Assembly: GCF_000002235.5 (NCBI RefSeq)
Contig: NW_022145604.1
Location: 26,772,291-26,836,290, forward strand
Reading direction: 5' to 3'
Origin: Strongylocentrotus purpuratus
Taxonomy: Eukaryota > Echinodermata > Echinoidea > Camarodonta > Strongylocentrotidae
Length of the DNA: 64,000 nt
Shown here: positions 46,345 to 59,175 of the stretch, piece after piece
Layout of the letters: each line of letters begins with the position of its first letter
Numbering within the stretch: the stretch's first letter is position 1
Position numbers and translations under genes: made by a program
The notes under the pieces: model-generated
Seen by the model: only the letters and a program-made list of their open reading frames with translations
What the model was told of the DNA's origin: nothing
Database searches by the model: none

Positions 46345-47715
46345 AAATCAGAGCAATCGTCTCCTAGGTCGTTTGGATAGCCGTGGCTACCAAGGGCCAG
46401 GCACCCAGTCTTGAACATTCGGGCATCCAAACATTACCCACATTATCCCGTTTACACTCACAGATACAGCACAGCTCAGGCGCTGGGTGCCATCCCATCA
46501 AGCAGAAAAGTTTCTGAAACCTCACCCCAAATAATAAGTATCTGAAAATTGAGATGTATTCTTTAATTGTGACGTAAATGTGACGTACCAGGCGAAGTTG
46601 TACATGTATCATCAACCTATCTTTAGTTTGAAAGACTTTTAAATTCATTAACAAAAGTTTTACTTTTCATTAATGGTTAATCATAGCTGAGAATTTAAAC
46701 ATTATATTTGGCGAAGAATATATAACGGGGGAACAATTGTAAATCATTTATCCAAATATACTAAAATATAGCAGTTGACAAATTCATTTCATCTATGCGA
46801 AACCTTCGTCACAGAATAGCGCCAAGTTAATAATGCAATTTGCATTTTGGCAATTTTAATAAAAAGGATAAGAGCAGGTGAATAAAATACTTCATCACCA
46901 TACACACCTTGGGAAGGAAGCATCCATAAGTTTGAACTATACATTATTCGTACTATATGCCTCTCTCATACACTTTGGTTGGTAATAATGTTGATTAATG
47001 GGCAAGAATATAATAAATCTAAAGTAATTTCCTTTGGGTAAGGTTTCCTTTAAGTTTAGATAACGATCTATCCATCCGCATCACAATACATGCAGCATTA
47101 ACGTCGGAGACAGATGGAGTAGACAGACATACTGAAATATTAATATCTAGGATATAGAATTATGGAAAACATCTATCTGTTTGTGGGAACCGTATGAAGA
47201 CTCCGGCTGATTTCTTCGCCTTTCTGGCAGTCGCTCGGCCACACGTGCAATTCTGCACAAAATAATATGTACTATTTTGCGGGAGGATTGTTTCGCGCAA
47301 CACGATGGATTTTTCTTTTAATTATCAATTTTCAGTCTTGATCTTTAGTACCATGACAACCCTTTCAACACCGCTGTAGATTAATCTTGTAATGGAGACT
47401 ATCATGAAGAACGTGGTATATTTTGGAGATTGTGTGGCTTATATCAAAGCGTAATTAGATGTGGACTAAAAACATAACAAAGAAACCATATATCTGTTCA
47501 GTTGTGCCATATCGATTAAAGAAGTACATGTAAACAATGCCAACGGATACTCGTATTTATTTAAAGATTGGTTGCAAGTGTTAATAATTTTTTTCACCCA
47601 CACCTCTTCCTTTTGTGCAGCAAATGATAAGAAAGTTGATGGCTTGAATATTATATAGCGATTCTCTGTATGATAATGTGACCATAATCAGACAATAATT
47701 GCAAGATATTATAAA
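46345..47715. other. Unassigned sequence
   Basis: A GC-richer patch at 46365-46510 has no motif. Otherwise nothing recognised. Confidence 0.3.
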
Positions 47716-47718
47716 ACA

Positions 47719-48013
47719 GGGGGGGGGGGTGTTGCACAAAGATCCTAAGTTGAACTTATCTCTAAGTTGGACTTAACAATTATGGAAAGCCATTAGCACC
47801 TTTGAAAATATTTAGTAAAATATATTTTTAAAGGCAAAAAATATATATATAGTTCATTCATATTTTCTATTACCTTGATGTGGAATTTATGAAAAGTCTA
47901 AATTACTTGAATATTTGCTTTTGAATATATCACATTTTAAGGCTACAAATGGCTCTCCATAACGTAGAACTTAGAGTTAAGTTCGGCTTAGGATCGTTGT
48001 CAAACACCCCCAG
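47719..48013. mobile_element. GGGTGTTGCACAAAGATC MITE
   Basis: Left end GGGTGTTGCACAAAGATCCT and complement of right end GGGTGTTTGACAACGATCCT. Complementarity continues for about 75 bp per arm ('ttaactctaagt', 'atggagagccatt'). The AT-rich middle is about 150 bp. No target duplication resolved. Confidence 0.85.
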
Positions 48014-48014
48014 G

Positions 48015-49395
48015 ACGTGACATTAATCTGCTATGGCGCAGTCAAGGGATCAGGGTCACATGCCCTTACGCAACTTTGTAGTTCCCCTATAGGAGCCCAA
48101 CACAAAGCGTGAAACAAACACACAATAAAATGCAGAGTAATACGCTGTAAGCTATGTAGAGTGCAATTTTTTTTTTATTCCATGTATACTTCATTTCCCC
48201 CCGTTGATATACTTCTACATAGAATAATATGATTTTGTAAGGCTATTCGTTTTAATCTGTTTATATAGCTAATCGTTATTTCTGTGACCACCTTGCAAAT
48301 ACAGATAACGCGAAAAAATTATTCGATTGACCTTTGCACACAGATGTTTTGTCTTCTATTCATGCCGATTACACAATTTTTTCATACACTTAATATAAAA
48401 ATATTATTGACCATGATGACGAACAGCCCTTTATTTACTGACCAAAACTCGATCAAATCAGGCGTATAACTCCCATCGGGATGAAGCAATAAACCCTGAT
48501 ATTTATTTTAACCTTTCTATAGAAATATTATGAGTGACATGTCATGAAAACCACGTTGGTCGCAATGTAAATATCGTAAAAACATATAAAGAAATATGAT
48601 TACCATTGATTGATCGAGAATGAAATGAGAAGAGCTTTTCTAATTTTAGCCCCTTCCCAGGAACATTGCGAAATGAAATCTATATGCTCCACGGTAAATA
48701 AGACATATTGTCCCTAGCCATTGATTAGTTTCCAAGCAAGGACCTATGCAAATATCGATTCCATATGATGCTAGTTTCTTTATTGGAAACACCACTATAG
48801 TTAGTGACTTGGACTGGGTATCACAAAAGTATTTTTGATCCACGCTTGTTCATGGAGATAATAAACCAATGAGCTGAATCAACGTCAAATGTCCCCTACT
48901 GCTTGGATTTTCATTGTTTAATTAGGTGCCACCTCCCTAGTTTGATAAAGAACCCAAATAAAATGGTGTTGGGCTAACATACAACGTTGTATCGACCGAA
49001 TGTAAGAGTCCTCATCAGTATTGACGGAGATAATTATGTTCACGAGTACTCTGTTTGAGCAGAGAAGTTAAATTAATGTTAACATCTCAAATTCCTTTCT
49101 CTTGATACTAGTATCCTTGTCTTCATCGAAGCAAAGTGATTTTTTTTTCTTCTCGGTTTTACGTAGGTTAAACTTCAGATTAAACCTTACCCGCCCCTAT
49201 GGTACTCTTTCGGAATCCTTCGATTTCTCTTCTCTCTTGAAAACAGATATGTAAATAAGGATAATCAGCAGACAGAGAATGGAGGGAAGGGGGTCCCTTG
49301 CATTCCCAACATCCACAAGCAATAGTTCTGATTAAATCTAGTAATTTTCAAGTTTTTAAGAGGCATCAACTAAAAGGAGGACAAGTCTTGTTTCT
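48015..49395. other. Unassigned sequence
   Basis: No gene or repeat structure recognised. Confidence 0.3.
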
Positions 49396-49399
49396 CGTT

Positions 49400-50036
49400 T
49401 AAACATGGAGGAGCATACATCTAACACAATTTTATACAATCTCTGTCACATTCGGAGATACTTAGACCGAAAAAGAGCCGAAAACCTTGTCCATTCATTT
49501 ATTAGAAGAAGGCTTGATTATTGTTTGGCTTGCCAGATTCACAAAAAAATCAAGTTGCAGCGGATAATCAGAATGCATGTGCAAGACTTGTGTCCAATTT
49601 CTCAAAATCTTTCCGTTTTAACTAAATTACATTGGTTGCCAATAAAATAAGGCGGAGAATTTCATTCAACATATTTCTGCTTGTGTTCAAAGTATTGAAT
49701 GGTAAAGCACCATTATTATCTGTCTGAATTATCTTTAAAATCACATCCATATGCACGTAACTTGCGAAGTGCGCAGGACAAGCTGCTTCTAAAGCTATCT
49801 CACACAAAAACAAAAGTGACTCTCAGAGAGTATGCTTTCAGTTGCGCCGCTCCAGAGATTTGGAATAATCTACCAAATAGACATATAAGAAAAGCCTCGT
49901 CTGTTGCTGACTTCAAAGTTTTGTTGAAGACGTACTTGTTTTCAGGAGCTTTTGAATACTTTGCTAAATATTGTTGTATTGTGTGTCTGTAATATAGCAC
50001 TGTTATGAGTTTTGTTTTCACCACAGCGCAGTGGAG

Positions 50037-50068
<32 letters not shown>

Positions 50069-50110
50069 TAGCTGCGCTATATAAATTGATGTATTTTTTT
50101 TTTTATTGTA
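49400..50110 (+). mobile_element. LINE 3' end (L2/CR1-like), C-terminal region and tail
   Basis: Pieces in order fit the region after the reverse transcriptase of L2/CR1-like LINEs: RRYLDRKRAENLVHSFIRRR with LDYC, then LHWLPIK, then LLVFKVLNGKAP, then RNLRSAQDKLLLKLSHTKTK, then REYAFSCAAPEIWNNLPNRH and FKVLLKTYLF. The pieces are in at least two frames with a deletion after LDYC, so the copy is dead and 5'-truncated. It ends in (AT)n and GCGCTATATAAATTGATG with a T-rich run, the same tail wording as the SINEs here. Confidence 0.88.
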
Positions 50111-52075
50111 ACTACCAAATTTTTACTGCTGTAACTAATACTGGGGCCTAGGTTAAATGGCGGCTACATCAAACCGATTACATTTTCGGAACTTCGATTC
50201 TAACGATCAGAAAAATAATATTCAAATTGTGCCGAAAGCTTTTCTCTTCTTAAAAATGTTCTTGCAATAATAAAGAAGAGCTAACTAATTACAGATAAAT
50301 ACTATTTTGGTTTTGGATATTTTAACGATGAAAGCATGTAAAACCCGATACACCTCAAAGCAGAAAACATATCGAAATGTACCAGTAACAGTTTAATTAT
50401 AACTAGTAACCTCACAACGTATGCTACTTGTTATCCAGGAGAAGAAAAAAAACCTGGAAAGAAATCAACCTATAAACTTTAACAGCGCCTGGCCAATCAT
50501 TTTTTTTTTTTAGAAATGTACTACAAATTATTTTTTACTAGATTGATGACATACCTGCGTTTTTCCTGAAGGCCATTTACGTTGTAAGAAACAAACACGT
50601 GAATTTATGTAAACCTTTCTTACGTGTAACCTAACATAGACCCGCTAGTACCAGGTGGTGGCGATATAAAACAATACCGACAAGGGTTTAAAATATAGGG
50701 TCTACGTGTTTCAATTGACAAAAATGTCGAAAATGAAGTGAACCATCCCCCTCTTCTTTAAGCGACGCCATCGATTGGTATTTCCGAAACATCGAAATAT
50801 AGAACAGAAAGGAGGGGGAATGTCATGAAATAAAATTTAAAATAATGGCTGTTTATCAATCATCATCTTGAACGAAAGATTCTGAGTTGCATTCAAATTT
50901 AACGTTGCATATATCTATTTTCCATTTTATGCTTGAATACTGGTATGCAAAAGATATCTGCTCTTAATAACATATACCCTACACATAGCCATCGCAATAG
51001 ATGCATTAAAAGGGTTCATACATGAACCAGGTCTGACATAACTAAAAACGATTTTAAAAATCCACAGGTTTCGCTTCTCAATATTCCACTCACGTTTCTA
51101 CTAAAACCTGATCAGCGCCACCAACGATTGCCACCGCGGCTGAACTTACTCTTTCATGCCTCCTCATCCGATTTATGTTCTATTTTTAGACCGCTTGCCA
51201 TGTGATCGTCAAAGCCACATGTTTACAGGACCTAACAATATGCTATTGACTCCGGATAGATGGGAGTGTACGCCAGGTGCGATATGCATTGGGAAATGGT
51301 GGAAATCGGGACCTCTGCCATTTTTGCTTTTGTGAGCAAGGCGGGTAAAATGTGATTGCATTAGCAATACACCTATAGGCGTACAATCTACATAGTTCTG
51401 ATGTGATTAGATTATGTTCGTTCATTGTAAATAAACGCCTACGTTTAAATGCAAACCTGAAAAACAAACGTGGGTCTGTACTCATAATAACCTACCAGTC
51501 ATGGTACCAATAAGATAGATATAAGCTTACATACATGTATGTTTTGGAAAATCTGGGAGCTTACATTGACATAACAAATGAAAGATGGCAATTAGCTTAA
51601 TTTATCTCTGAACGCCGACACCCTTCACAATTCTATTCAAACATACACGCGCTGTTGAAGGTTGAAATAACTCCCGATCATTAGTATAGCAGAGATTTCA
51701 ATGGACCGTTATAGTGATTAGTATAGGGGGAAGTGTATTACGTGCATAAGCCTATTTGATATCGACCGACCGACATAACTCGTTGACCTGAAAAAAACGG
51801 AACACAACGATGTTTGGAGACAGATTACAGAGCGCGACCGCGATAAGAGGCTTCGACCAAGGTCAGCTAAGGACGCAGCGGTCAGCTAAGGACACAGGCA
51901 ATGGTCTAGTGGCTGTATAGTCTGGTAGTGGATGAAGGGGTCACCTTGAGTGACCAATGTAAGATAAAGGTCAGTGTCTAGCTTGAACGGTCGCATTCAG
52001 AAAGACATTGACCTTAATTTTTGGGGGAGTAAAAACCTTAGAAAATACCGGTCTGACGAAATATCTCCTCGAGGG
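50110..52075. other. Unassigned sequence
   Basis: No gene or strong repeat. A short direct repeat 'ggtcagctaaggac' occurs twice at 51863-51895. Confidence 0.3.
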
Positions 52076-52086
52076 TAAACCCATTA

Positions 52087-52087
<1 letters not shown>

Positions 52088-52126
<39 letters not shown>

Positions 52127-52199
52127 AGGGGATGTAGAGCTTGATATAAATAATGATAACGACAAAGAGAGGGCGAGTGTGTCTGTTTGTGTATCTGAA

Positions 52200-52239
<40 letters not shown>

Positions 52240-52295
52240 AGAGTGAGAAAGAAAGAGAGGGGGAGAGAGAGAGAGAGAGAACAAAGGGTGAGAAG
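52088..52295. repeat. (GA)n compound microsatellite
   Basis: Pure GA at 52096-52122, 52204-52230 and 52262-52280, with GA-rich spacers. Frames across it are artefacts. Confidence 0.93.
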
Positions 52296-53034
52296 GGGAG
52301 AGATGAAAAAGGGAAGGGAAAGGTGAATTTGTAAGCAACCTCGTACTAGTTATGTGAATTTATTTCATTTTTCCCTTTCAAAGCTGGGCGATCAAAATCT
52401 ATTTTTAGCACTCGTGTGTTATCCTGCGAGTCGACCTTTCATTCAAACGATCCCGTTCGCATCGTACAAACGGAGGTTTTGTCCTTTCCCCTAGTCCTAA
52501 CAATAGGGACGACACGACATTGGCATTCAGTTGCTTGTGGGACCACAAAAGTTTTTCCAAGCTGTACTTTTCCAAGCTGGTTTCAATTCAAATAGAGAAT
52601 AGCAAATTCCGCTTATTAATGTCCACATGACGCGGTGTTTAGCATAGTCGTACATGGCACTGTACAGGCGGAGTGTGAGCGAAATGCACTGCTTTTCTTG
52701 TGATAATGACTCATGAGTAAATAGCTGAAGGCTTCTGTTTACCATTCTTTAGCGAAGAAGTTGGAGCTCGTCCTCGACTTTGGCTCGACGTCCTGATAAC
52801 GTTTGACTGGATATAGATATATCAATGTCACGAACTTTGATAACCTTCCTGGCTTGAGCAAGGTTCAAACTCCATACCGATCTAATTCCTTCGTTTCTTC
52901 TCCCTTTCTTGCAGTTGGATTTTGACCATCATTCCAAAACCTAAGCAACCGGCGAGTGAGTCACATTGCCAACTCGGATTTGTATTTGTGACTAAAAACA
53001 GAAAATGAAGAATTTCCGATGCACTTTTCGTCCG

Positions 53035-53343
53035 TGACATGTGGCCTGCCTGCGTTCAGAGTCTTTTTCTCCTTTTCGAGCAAATGGCGATCGCTCCCCG
53101 GGAAGTGTAGTACTATTTTGTGATTGGAGAGTTGGAGAAGAAGACGATCAGCTAGGTCACAACTCTACTCACAAGGAATATCAGTCAGGCACAGCCACCT
53201 CACAAACATCGCTTGATTTGCAAAGTCGGCATAAACTCAGCCCCAAACTCGTGGTGAAGTTCTTTACCGGTACCGCTGTGGAAAAAAATATAACGGCTTA
53301 CACATGCATGGAAGAGCTACCCGTTTCCGAACCGGAAATATGA
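53035..53343 (+). CDS. Candidate coding stretch, unknown protein
   Basis: About 100 codons open without a good ATG: ACLRSESFSPFRANGDRSPG, then GEEDDQLGHNSTHKEYQSGT, then LSPKLVVKFFTGTAVEKNIT. Even codon use, no low complexity, lower A/T than its surroundings. Lies 0.6 kb upstream of the candidate exon at 53964 on the same strand, but no splice link can be shown. Confidence 0.2.
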
Positions 53344-53929
53344 ATCAACTTGGAGCAAATTTTCTGTTTCAGTGTAATTAATATGATCTAAGGTGAATGT
53401 GCTCGTTAACTTTCGCTTTCACCGTACCCCACCACTTCATATCTGCATACTCCGGTAACAGCGCCGTTTGCAGGAGATCAATGGATAGTTACCCCAATAA
53501 TGCTGCTTTCTGGAATGTGTTATATTGAAGAAATCGGAACATGATAGCTATACGTTTTGGATATATTGTGCAACTTGATAGTTTGGATTTGGAGTGATCA
53601 CATGTTATGAGATTAGTTTCGAGAAACCAAAACAAATGACGGAAACGGAATGAAAATGGAGACTTAATCATAATTATCGTCCTGGATCGTCATAGTGTTA
53701 CCATTTTGATTTTATGTATCAACCGGAATTAACATCGAGACAACCCACCCCTTTGGAAACAGTTTTGTGAACGTGCATTTCGAAGCGGAAAGTAATCACT
53801 TTGTGGAGCCAACAAGGATTCATTCCCTTTTTTTCGCGAGTGATATTGAGAGCGGTTTTTGGTCAGATCGCTACGGGGAGTTCGGCGGGCACCTGCTAAC
53901 GAGTGCTCCGTCCTAATCAGATTGGATTT

Positions 53930-53963
53930 ATACCAGGGTTTATATACGGCTAGGGGTTGCACC
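53930..53963 (+). promoter_or_regulatory. TATA-like sequence ahead of a candidate exon
   Basis: TTTATATACGG at 53938-53948, 16-26 bases before an ATG in strong context. Too close to be a normal core promoter for that ATG unless the leader is very short; listed as an observation. Confidence 0.12.
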
Positions 53964-54050
53964 ATGGCCAAGGACCACATATTGGGATGCGGTCGGAAGG
54001 ATCTTCGGAAGTGTCGGATGACACCATTGAAGAGGAATATTCAAATATGG
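53964..54050 (+). CDS. Candidate first coding exon, unknown protein
   Basis: ATG lies in an excellent initiation context (ACCATGG). The frame is exactly 29 codons (MAKDHILGCGRKDLRKCRMT, then PLKRNIQIW) and runs into a near-ideal splice donor TGG|GTGAGT at 54051, phase 0. The product start is basic. The same frame is open upstream to about 53859. I do not recognise the protein, and no downstream exon could be identified in the window. Confidence 0.33.
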
Positions 54051-54603
54051 GTGAGTGCTTCATGTGATTCTTACATTTTTACTCCTAAACTTGACACCAA
54101 CTCTGTTTCTAAATACATAAGCACTTGTTTAGCCAGTGGCAGTACTGGCAGGTCGTGTTACGTCAACTGTTATCATGGTTGCCGCATGGTTGTTGTCTGG
54201 TAAATATTACTATGCATCTTTCTACATTAATACGTGATATAAATGAGGCTCGTTGCCAGCTTCAAAGTGGTGATCATGTCGATAACTGTTCGTGCCGTTC
54301 GTGAATTACATTGATGATTCGGATGAAATTGCAGATTATTTTGAACTCAACGTCTCGGCGAGATCGTAAAGAATTCATGGTATAAAGTAAGACGTTACGT
54401 CATGAATAACTGTGAATTGTGCCCACAATTTAAGTAAAGTTTTGGATGTGCATAGACTGTGTACGTTGTTTCGGCTGGCTAAACGTTACTCACACATGTC
54501 ATTGGTTTATCATTCAATCATGTCAAAAGCAAACATGGTTTCGAAGCTTAACTGTGTGACATCATGGGAAACGTACACTAATAAACCATTTTCGCAATGT
54601 AAT

Positions 54604-54858
54604 TAAATGTAACGCACAAATATTTATTTAGTGCCACTTTACAAATGATTAAATTCACCTGTTACGAATAATTGTATTTCAATTGTCAGAATGCGAATCA
54701 AATACATTCCGTGTTGTTGGGTAGGACAGGCCATAATGTTTGTCCTACATAACAACAATTGATGTATGTAATTCGCATTCTAACTATTGAAATACATGTA
54801 ATTGGTGAATGAAATAATTTGAAACATGGCACTTAACAAAGATTTGTGCGTTAAATTT
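54604..54858. mobile_element. Long-armed foldback element
   Basis: Left AAATGTAACGCACAAATATT and complement of right AAATTTAACGCACAAATCTT. Pairing continues with mismatches for about 120 bp per arm ('gtgccactttacaaatgatt' with 'gtgccatgtttcaaattatt'; 'agaatgcgaatcaaataca' with 'agaatgcgaattacataca'). Almost no unpaired centre. Non-coding. Confidence 0.83.
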
Positions 54859-54859
54859 G

Positions 54860-56335
54860 TTTACATTACGAAATTGGTCTATTGTACTCCATTTCCATTG
54901 CGTAAATATGTGCTCACTGTCGGTGTTTAAATCATTTGCAGTCGTTATCCTTGTCATTTATAATGATGATATGCAATGTTCAACAAACTTTAAAGGTACC
55001 CTATACAATTTGAAAATATATTGTGGGATGCAAGACCATCAGGCTGCTAAAACTGGTATGGAATTCCCATGAAAGGAATCGTCTGATTAAGATGATGTTT
55101 TATGATTTTAGATTTCTTGATCGCCCTACAAACTAATAAAACTGTTGATATTTAAAAACAACTTTCAGGAGTACTTCTCTAACATCCCAGTAAAAAATAA
55201 TGAAAAAGAAGCAAATAAAGCAGCCCCCCCCCCAAAAAAAAAAAAAGAAAGAAGCAAAACAAGACTAAACAATCAACATAAATTAAACCAATCCGATAAA
55301 CCGGTTACTAACATATTCAAATGTATCGATATTTCTTTCCTGGGGACCAAGTGACGAGTTATCCATTAACATGTTATTAATGAATGAACTACAATTCTAA
55401 TATCCCAGTCTGCAAACATTAATTGTTGCTATGTCGGGCAATTCTCGAGCAAGCTTTCAGGTTGTCAATAGCAACCTTTGTTTAAAAAGTACGCAAATAA
55501 TTTGAATATAATGTTTGTAAACCGGTATATTACTTCGGAAACAGTACTTCAGTGACGTTTTAAAAATAATTTTATGATCCTACGTGTCGCTACATGATGG
55601 ACTAATCAATTCAACATCAACAGATATGACCCAAGGTTGCGATACTCGCCTGGAATAAATGATTTTTTTTTTTGTGCTGGTTGCTTTCTAAGACAAAAAA
55701 TACGAACTCTAATGAATTGAAGACTCAACATACTATCTGTAGATATCTTGAAAAGGTTTGTTCTACCATCTTGCATGCCTTGTGCATTGGAATTCAGATA
55801 TCTATTTTTTTGATTACGAATATACACACTACTGCCGTCACCCTTTCCTTCTCTATCCAAAGTCCATAATTTGAAGAACAAACATAAAGCATGAAATGGA
55901 ACTCAAACAAAACTTTGACTCGCCAGTCGTATATTAAATATACAACTTGAATCTTCTATCACGTACGTTAGAATGTCCTCGTTCCATAGCCTTGTAATAT
56001 ACAAATAAAACGAGAGATATATGTGCGGATTATGTGATACTTGAATGAGGTGTATTAAGAGTGGTTTTATGATTATAATTATTGGCACATTGCCCTGCGT
56101 TTCAGGGTTTATTGTTGAAAATAAATTAAGATACTTATGATTAGAAGCTGTGGTGTTGTATGCATATTTCGGAATGTAATCATGATATAGAATCTCCTGT
56201 GCCTGTGGACGACCAAAGTGTAAGGAGCTCCTACATAGTGACATAGAGTACACGTATTGCTAGCATTATCGACCAAATATGAACGAGTAGAGAAAATAAT
56301 GCTTATTGAGATATTGAACAAGAAACTATGTGATC
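54860..56335. other. Unassigned AT-rich sequence
   Basis: C/A run at 55224-55248. The frames at 55606-55881 and 55903-56253 have no coding character. Confidence 0.3.
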
Positions 56336-56346
56336 AGTATACTACT

Positions 56347-56639
56347 CAGTGGCGGCCCCCCCCCCTTGAGAAAAAAATCATGTAAAATCACGTGATTTTT
56401 ACCTTTTTGGGGGTTGAGCCCCCCCCCCCTGGCGCTCAAGGGGGGGGGGGGGTGCAAATTGAATTTTTTTTTGAGGATCAAAAAAAAAAAAATGTGCTCA
56501 CTACCCCCCCCCCCCCCCCCCCCCCTCCCCCCCTCCCCCCCACTGAGCGACTTTTCGGCCGGCGCGATTTTCAAATTTTCGGGAGCAAAAAAAAAAAAAG
56601 TTGGGCCCCCTCCCCTAAGAAATCCTGGATCCGCGCCTG
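56347..56639. mobile_element. hAT-type MITE with 8-bp target duplication
   Basis: Flanked by ATACTACT on both sides (56339-56346 and 56640-56647). Ends CAGTGGCGG and the complement CAGGCGCGG are short imperfect inverted repeats. The inside holds long G, C and A runs, including TTGAG and CTCAA next to C10 and G12 runs that could pair. An 8-bp target duplication with CAG-type ends is the hAT signature. Non-coding; frames across it are homopolymer artefacts. Confidence 0.85.
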
Positions 56640-56693
56640 ATACTACTCATTCCATCTAAAACACCATTCCTAGTTTACGACCGACTTGACATC

Positions 56694-57040
56694 CACCACC
56701 ACCACCACCACCACCAACACCACCACTAACACCCCCCAACCACCACCATAATCACCACAGGTATCACGGTGGTATACCACAACCACAACCCAAAATCATC
56801 TAGCCACTACTACTACTACTACCATTACTACGACTCCCAACACGACAACTACTAGTAGTACTACTACTACTATTATTACTAGTACTATTATCAATACTGC
56901 TACTTACTGCTACTACTACTACTACTACTACTACTACTAAATACTACTATTATTACTACTACTACTACTATTTCTACTACTGATGGTACTACTAGTACTA
57001 CTACTACTACTATTACTACTAGTAGTAATAGCTAGTAATA
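56694..57040. repeat. (ACC)n then (ACT)n trinucleotide field
   Basis: CACCACCACC at 56694-56760 grading into ACT/TAC repeats to about 57040. Confidence 0.95.
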
Positions 57041-57044
57041 CTAA

Positions 57045-58430
57045 TACAAATAAAAACGGTTTATTACTCCTGTTACATCTAGACAAACAACACTAGTACC
57101 CGTAATACATCGATAAACTAAATATCCTCCTCATGTATTTATTCAATAACAACAGCAGTATTACTTATCATTTTGCCTTTCATGTCTGTATAAATCACCG
57201 TTGAATGAGTGCTATGCGGAAATTAGGACAACCGTATTAATAAAACTCTGAGGGCCCTTCATGTCTCTCCATACACCCTCTTTTGGAATGCAATATTAAC
57301 CCGTCTTGCACTATGCGACACATATCAATATCAGCTTTGGCTGTGTAATACTATAATGTGTTGTATATGAATATATTGTTGTCATAGTTTCTTTGTCCTT
57401 GCTGCAAATTAGAACAGATGGTAGAGTGTCCTGGAATATGGTGGAGTAGAGCTCTCGTAGACAAAGCTTCGCTCGAATCTCGGCAACGCTAGCCTGATTT
57501 ACGGTCTTACATACATGTATTTACCATACATTGTCATATCCGTCAGACTTCACACTCTTATTATGCGGCTGAAAAGTTCCTGAGAAATTGCAGAGTGTAT
57601 TGACTACGCAATGAAACGACTAAGGCATTTTAATATTATTTGATAACTGACCTTGCAAGACCCTTTTTTGATTTCTGAATGATTAAAATTCAATACCAAG
57701 TCTTAGATCAAGTCTAAAGATGGACATCGATGTATTCACGTGGGATACGCTGTTGGCCATGGTTAATGTGAAATTGGCCATCAACTCCAATAGGATTTCA
57801 AATACAAGGTGTCAACCCAACAAGGATAGTTCACACATGAGCGACATGAATGATATGATTTTAATGACTCACACTAGACAGGAAAAAGGTGTTGTAAGGG
57901 TCTTATTTTTTTTTTAAAGAAGATGTTTCTGCATTTATTGATAAATCAAATACAAAACATTCAAATAACAATGATCGTATATAATATAATTGATTTACAT
58001 AAAGAGTGACAACTGAAATAAACACACATATAAATGCATATATATATATATATATATAATTGAAAACTTGAAAGAATGGAGGTATAAGTAAAAAAAATCA
58101 AGATAAATGCAGAGGCCAATTATCATAAGCATGAATGCTTGAGTCGATAGCAGCCGGTATGATATTTGCATCTAGTTCATAAATGCTGTCTTACACAAAT
58201 TCCTTTTTACACTGGAAAAGTAGTTGACATTTAGAAACGAAATTGTATGTGTTGAATGAAAAGTATGATAGGTATGTACATGTATATACGTAATTCGTGT
58301 ATTGAAGCATATTCTCAAATTTGTTTGCTTGAGTACGGGTCCACGATGAAACAAAGGGCCATGGGCATTTAATTCATTCTTTGTTTTTATTTGTCTTAGC
58401 TATCATTAATGCTAGCGATTATTTAAGAGA
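57045..58430. other. Unassigned sequence
   Basis: (AT)n at 58039-58058. A stretch at 57415-57500 with 'ggtggagtagagctc' and 'cgctcgaatctcggc' might be a worn tRNA-type SINE head, not strong enough to call. Confidence 0.3.
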
Positions 58431-58431
58431 G

Positions 58432-58433
58432 AT

Positions 58434-58476
<43 letters not shown>

Positions 58477-58477
58477 T

Positions 58478-58518
<41 letters not shown>

Positions 58519-58535
58519 GTTGGGGGGGGGGGGGT
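58432..58535. repeat. (GA)n plus poly-G tract
   Basis: GA runs at 58440-58475 and 58484-58507, then two G runs to 58533. Confidence 0.95.
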
Positions 58536-58684
58536 ATACAACACAATGTCGGTATGTACATGTATTTATGAATATATATATTTGTTCTTCAGTCGCGCCA
58601 TTCGCGTTGATAACTTACACGTGGGCAGGTGGATAATGTTTACATATCGATTGATATCAGCAAAGATGTTAGAAACACATTTTT

Positions 58685-58838
58685 TTCATTTTTCACATTA
58701 AATTTCATACGGTAATGTATTTCAAAGTATGCGACAAGGTTGAACCGAATTGTAATTTGTTTCATTTTCACACGTTATATTTCATACGGTAATGTATTTT
58801 CAAGTATGCGACAAGGTTGAACCGAATTGTAATTTGTC
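58685..58838. repeat. Tandem duplication, two 76-bp copies
   Basis: The unit with ATTTCATACGGTAATGTATT and GCGACAAGGTTGAACCGAAT occurs at 58685-58760 and 58761-58838 with few differences. Confidence 0.93.
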
Positions 58839-59175
58839 TTTAGCTGTGTAATGAGCCGATTTAATCTCGTTACGACCCGTGGACACCAAGGTCTCATGAT
58901 TGCATTATGCATTACATCATCATCATCCGTCACGTCGATTGAATCGGTAATCTTTGTCGAGCAAAAAAAAATTATGGTATTTTATCTTGTTATTAGCAAG
59001 AGGTAATAAGTCATGAGTGACATTAGTGCCTTCAACATGGTGACAATACCATTGATGTCGTTTTCTCTTGTTTGGGTTATGACGAAAAGTTAATATTCTT
59101 AGAATGCCCAGTAATGTACACTACGATCTGAACAACGTGAAATTGCAATGTGAATGAGACCAGAACTTAACGAAT

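Noticed and set aside
46032-46380. Open frames of 76-82 codons on both strands
   Set aside because: Inside the family B1 MITE; the plus-strand frame recurs in the other copy at 18572 because the DNA is repeated, with no constraint visible.
47160-47265. Short plus-strand frame MKTPADFFAFLAVARPHVQF
   Set aside because: About 30 codons between stops, no splice sites; too short to support.
56326-56659. Pro- and Gly-rich frames of about 82 codons
   Set aside because: Translations of the homopolymer runs in the hAT-type MITE.
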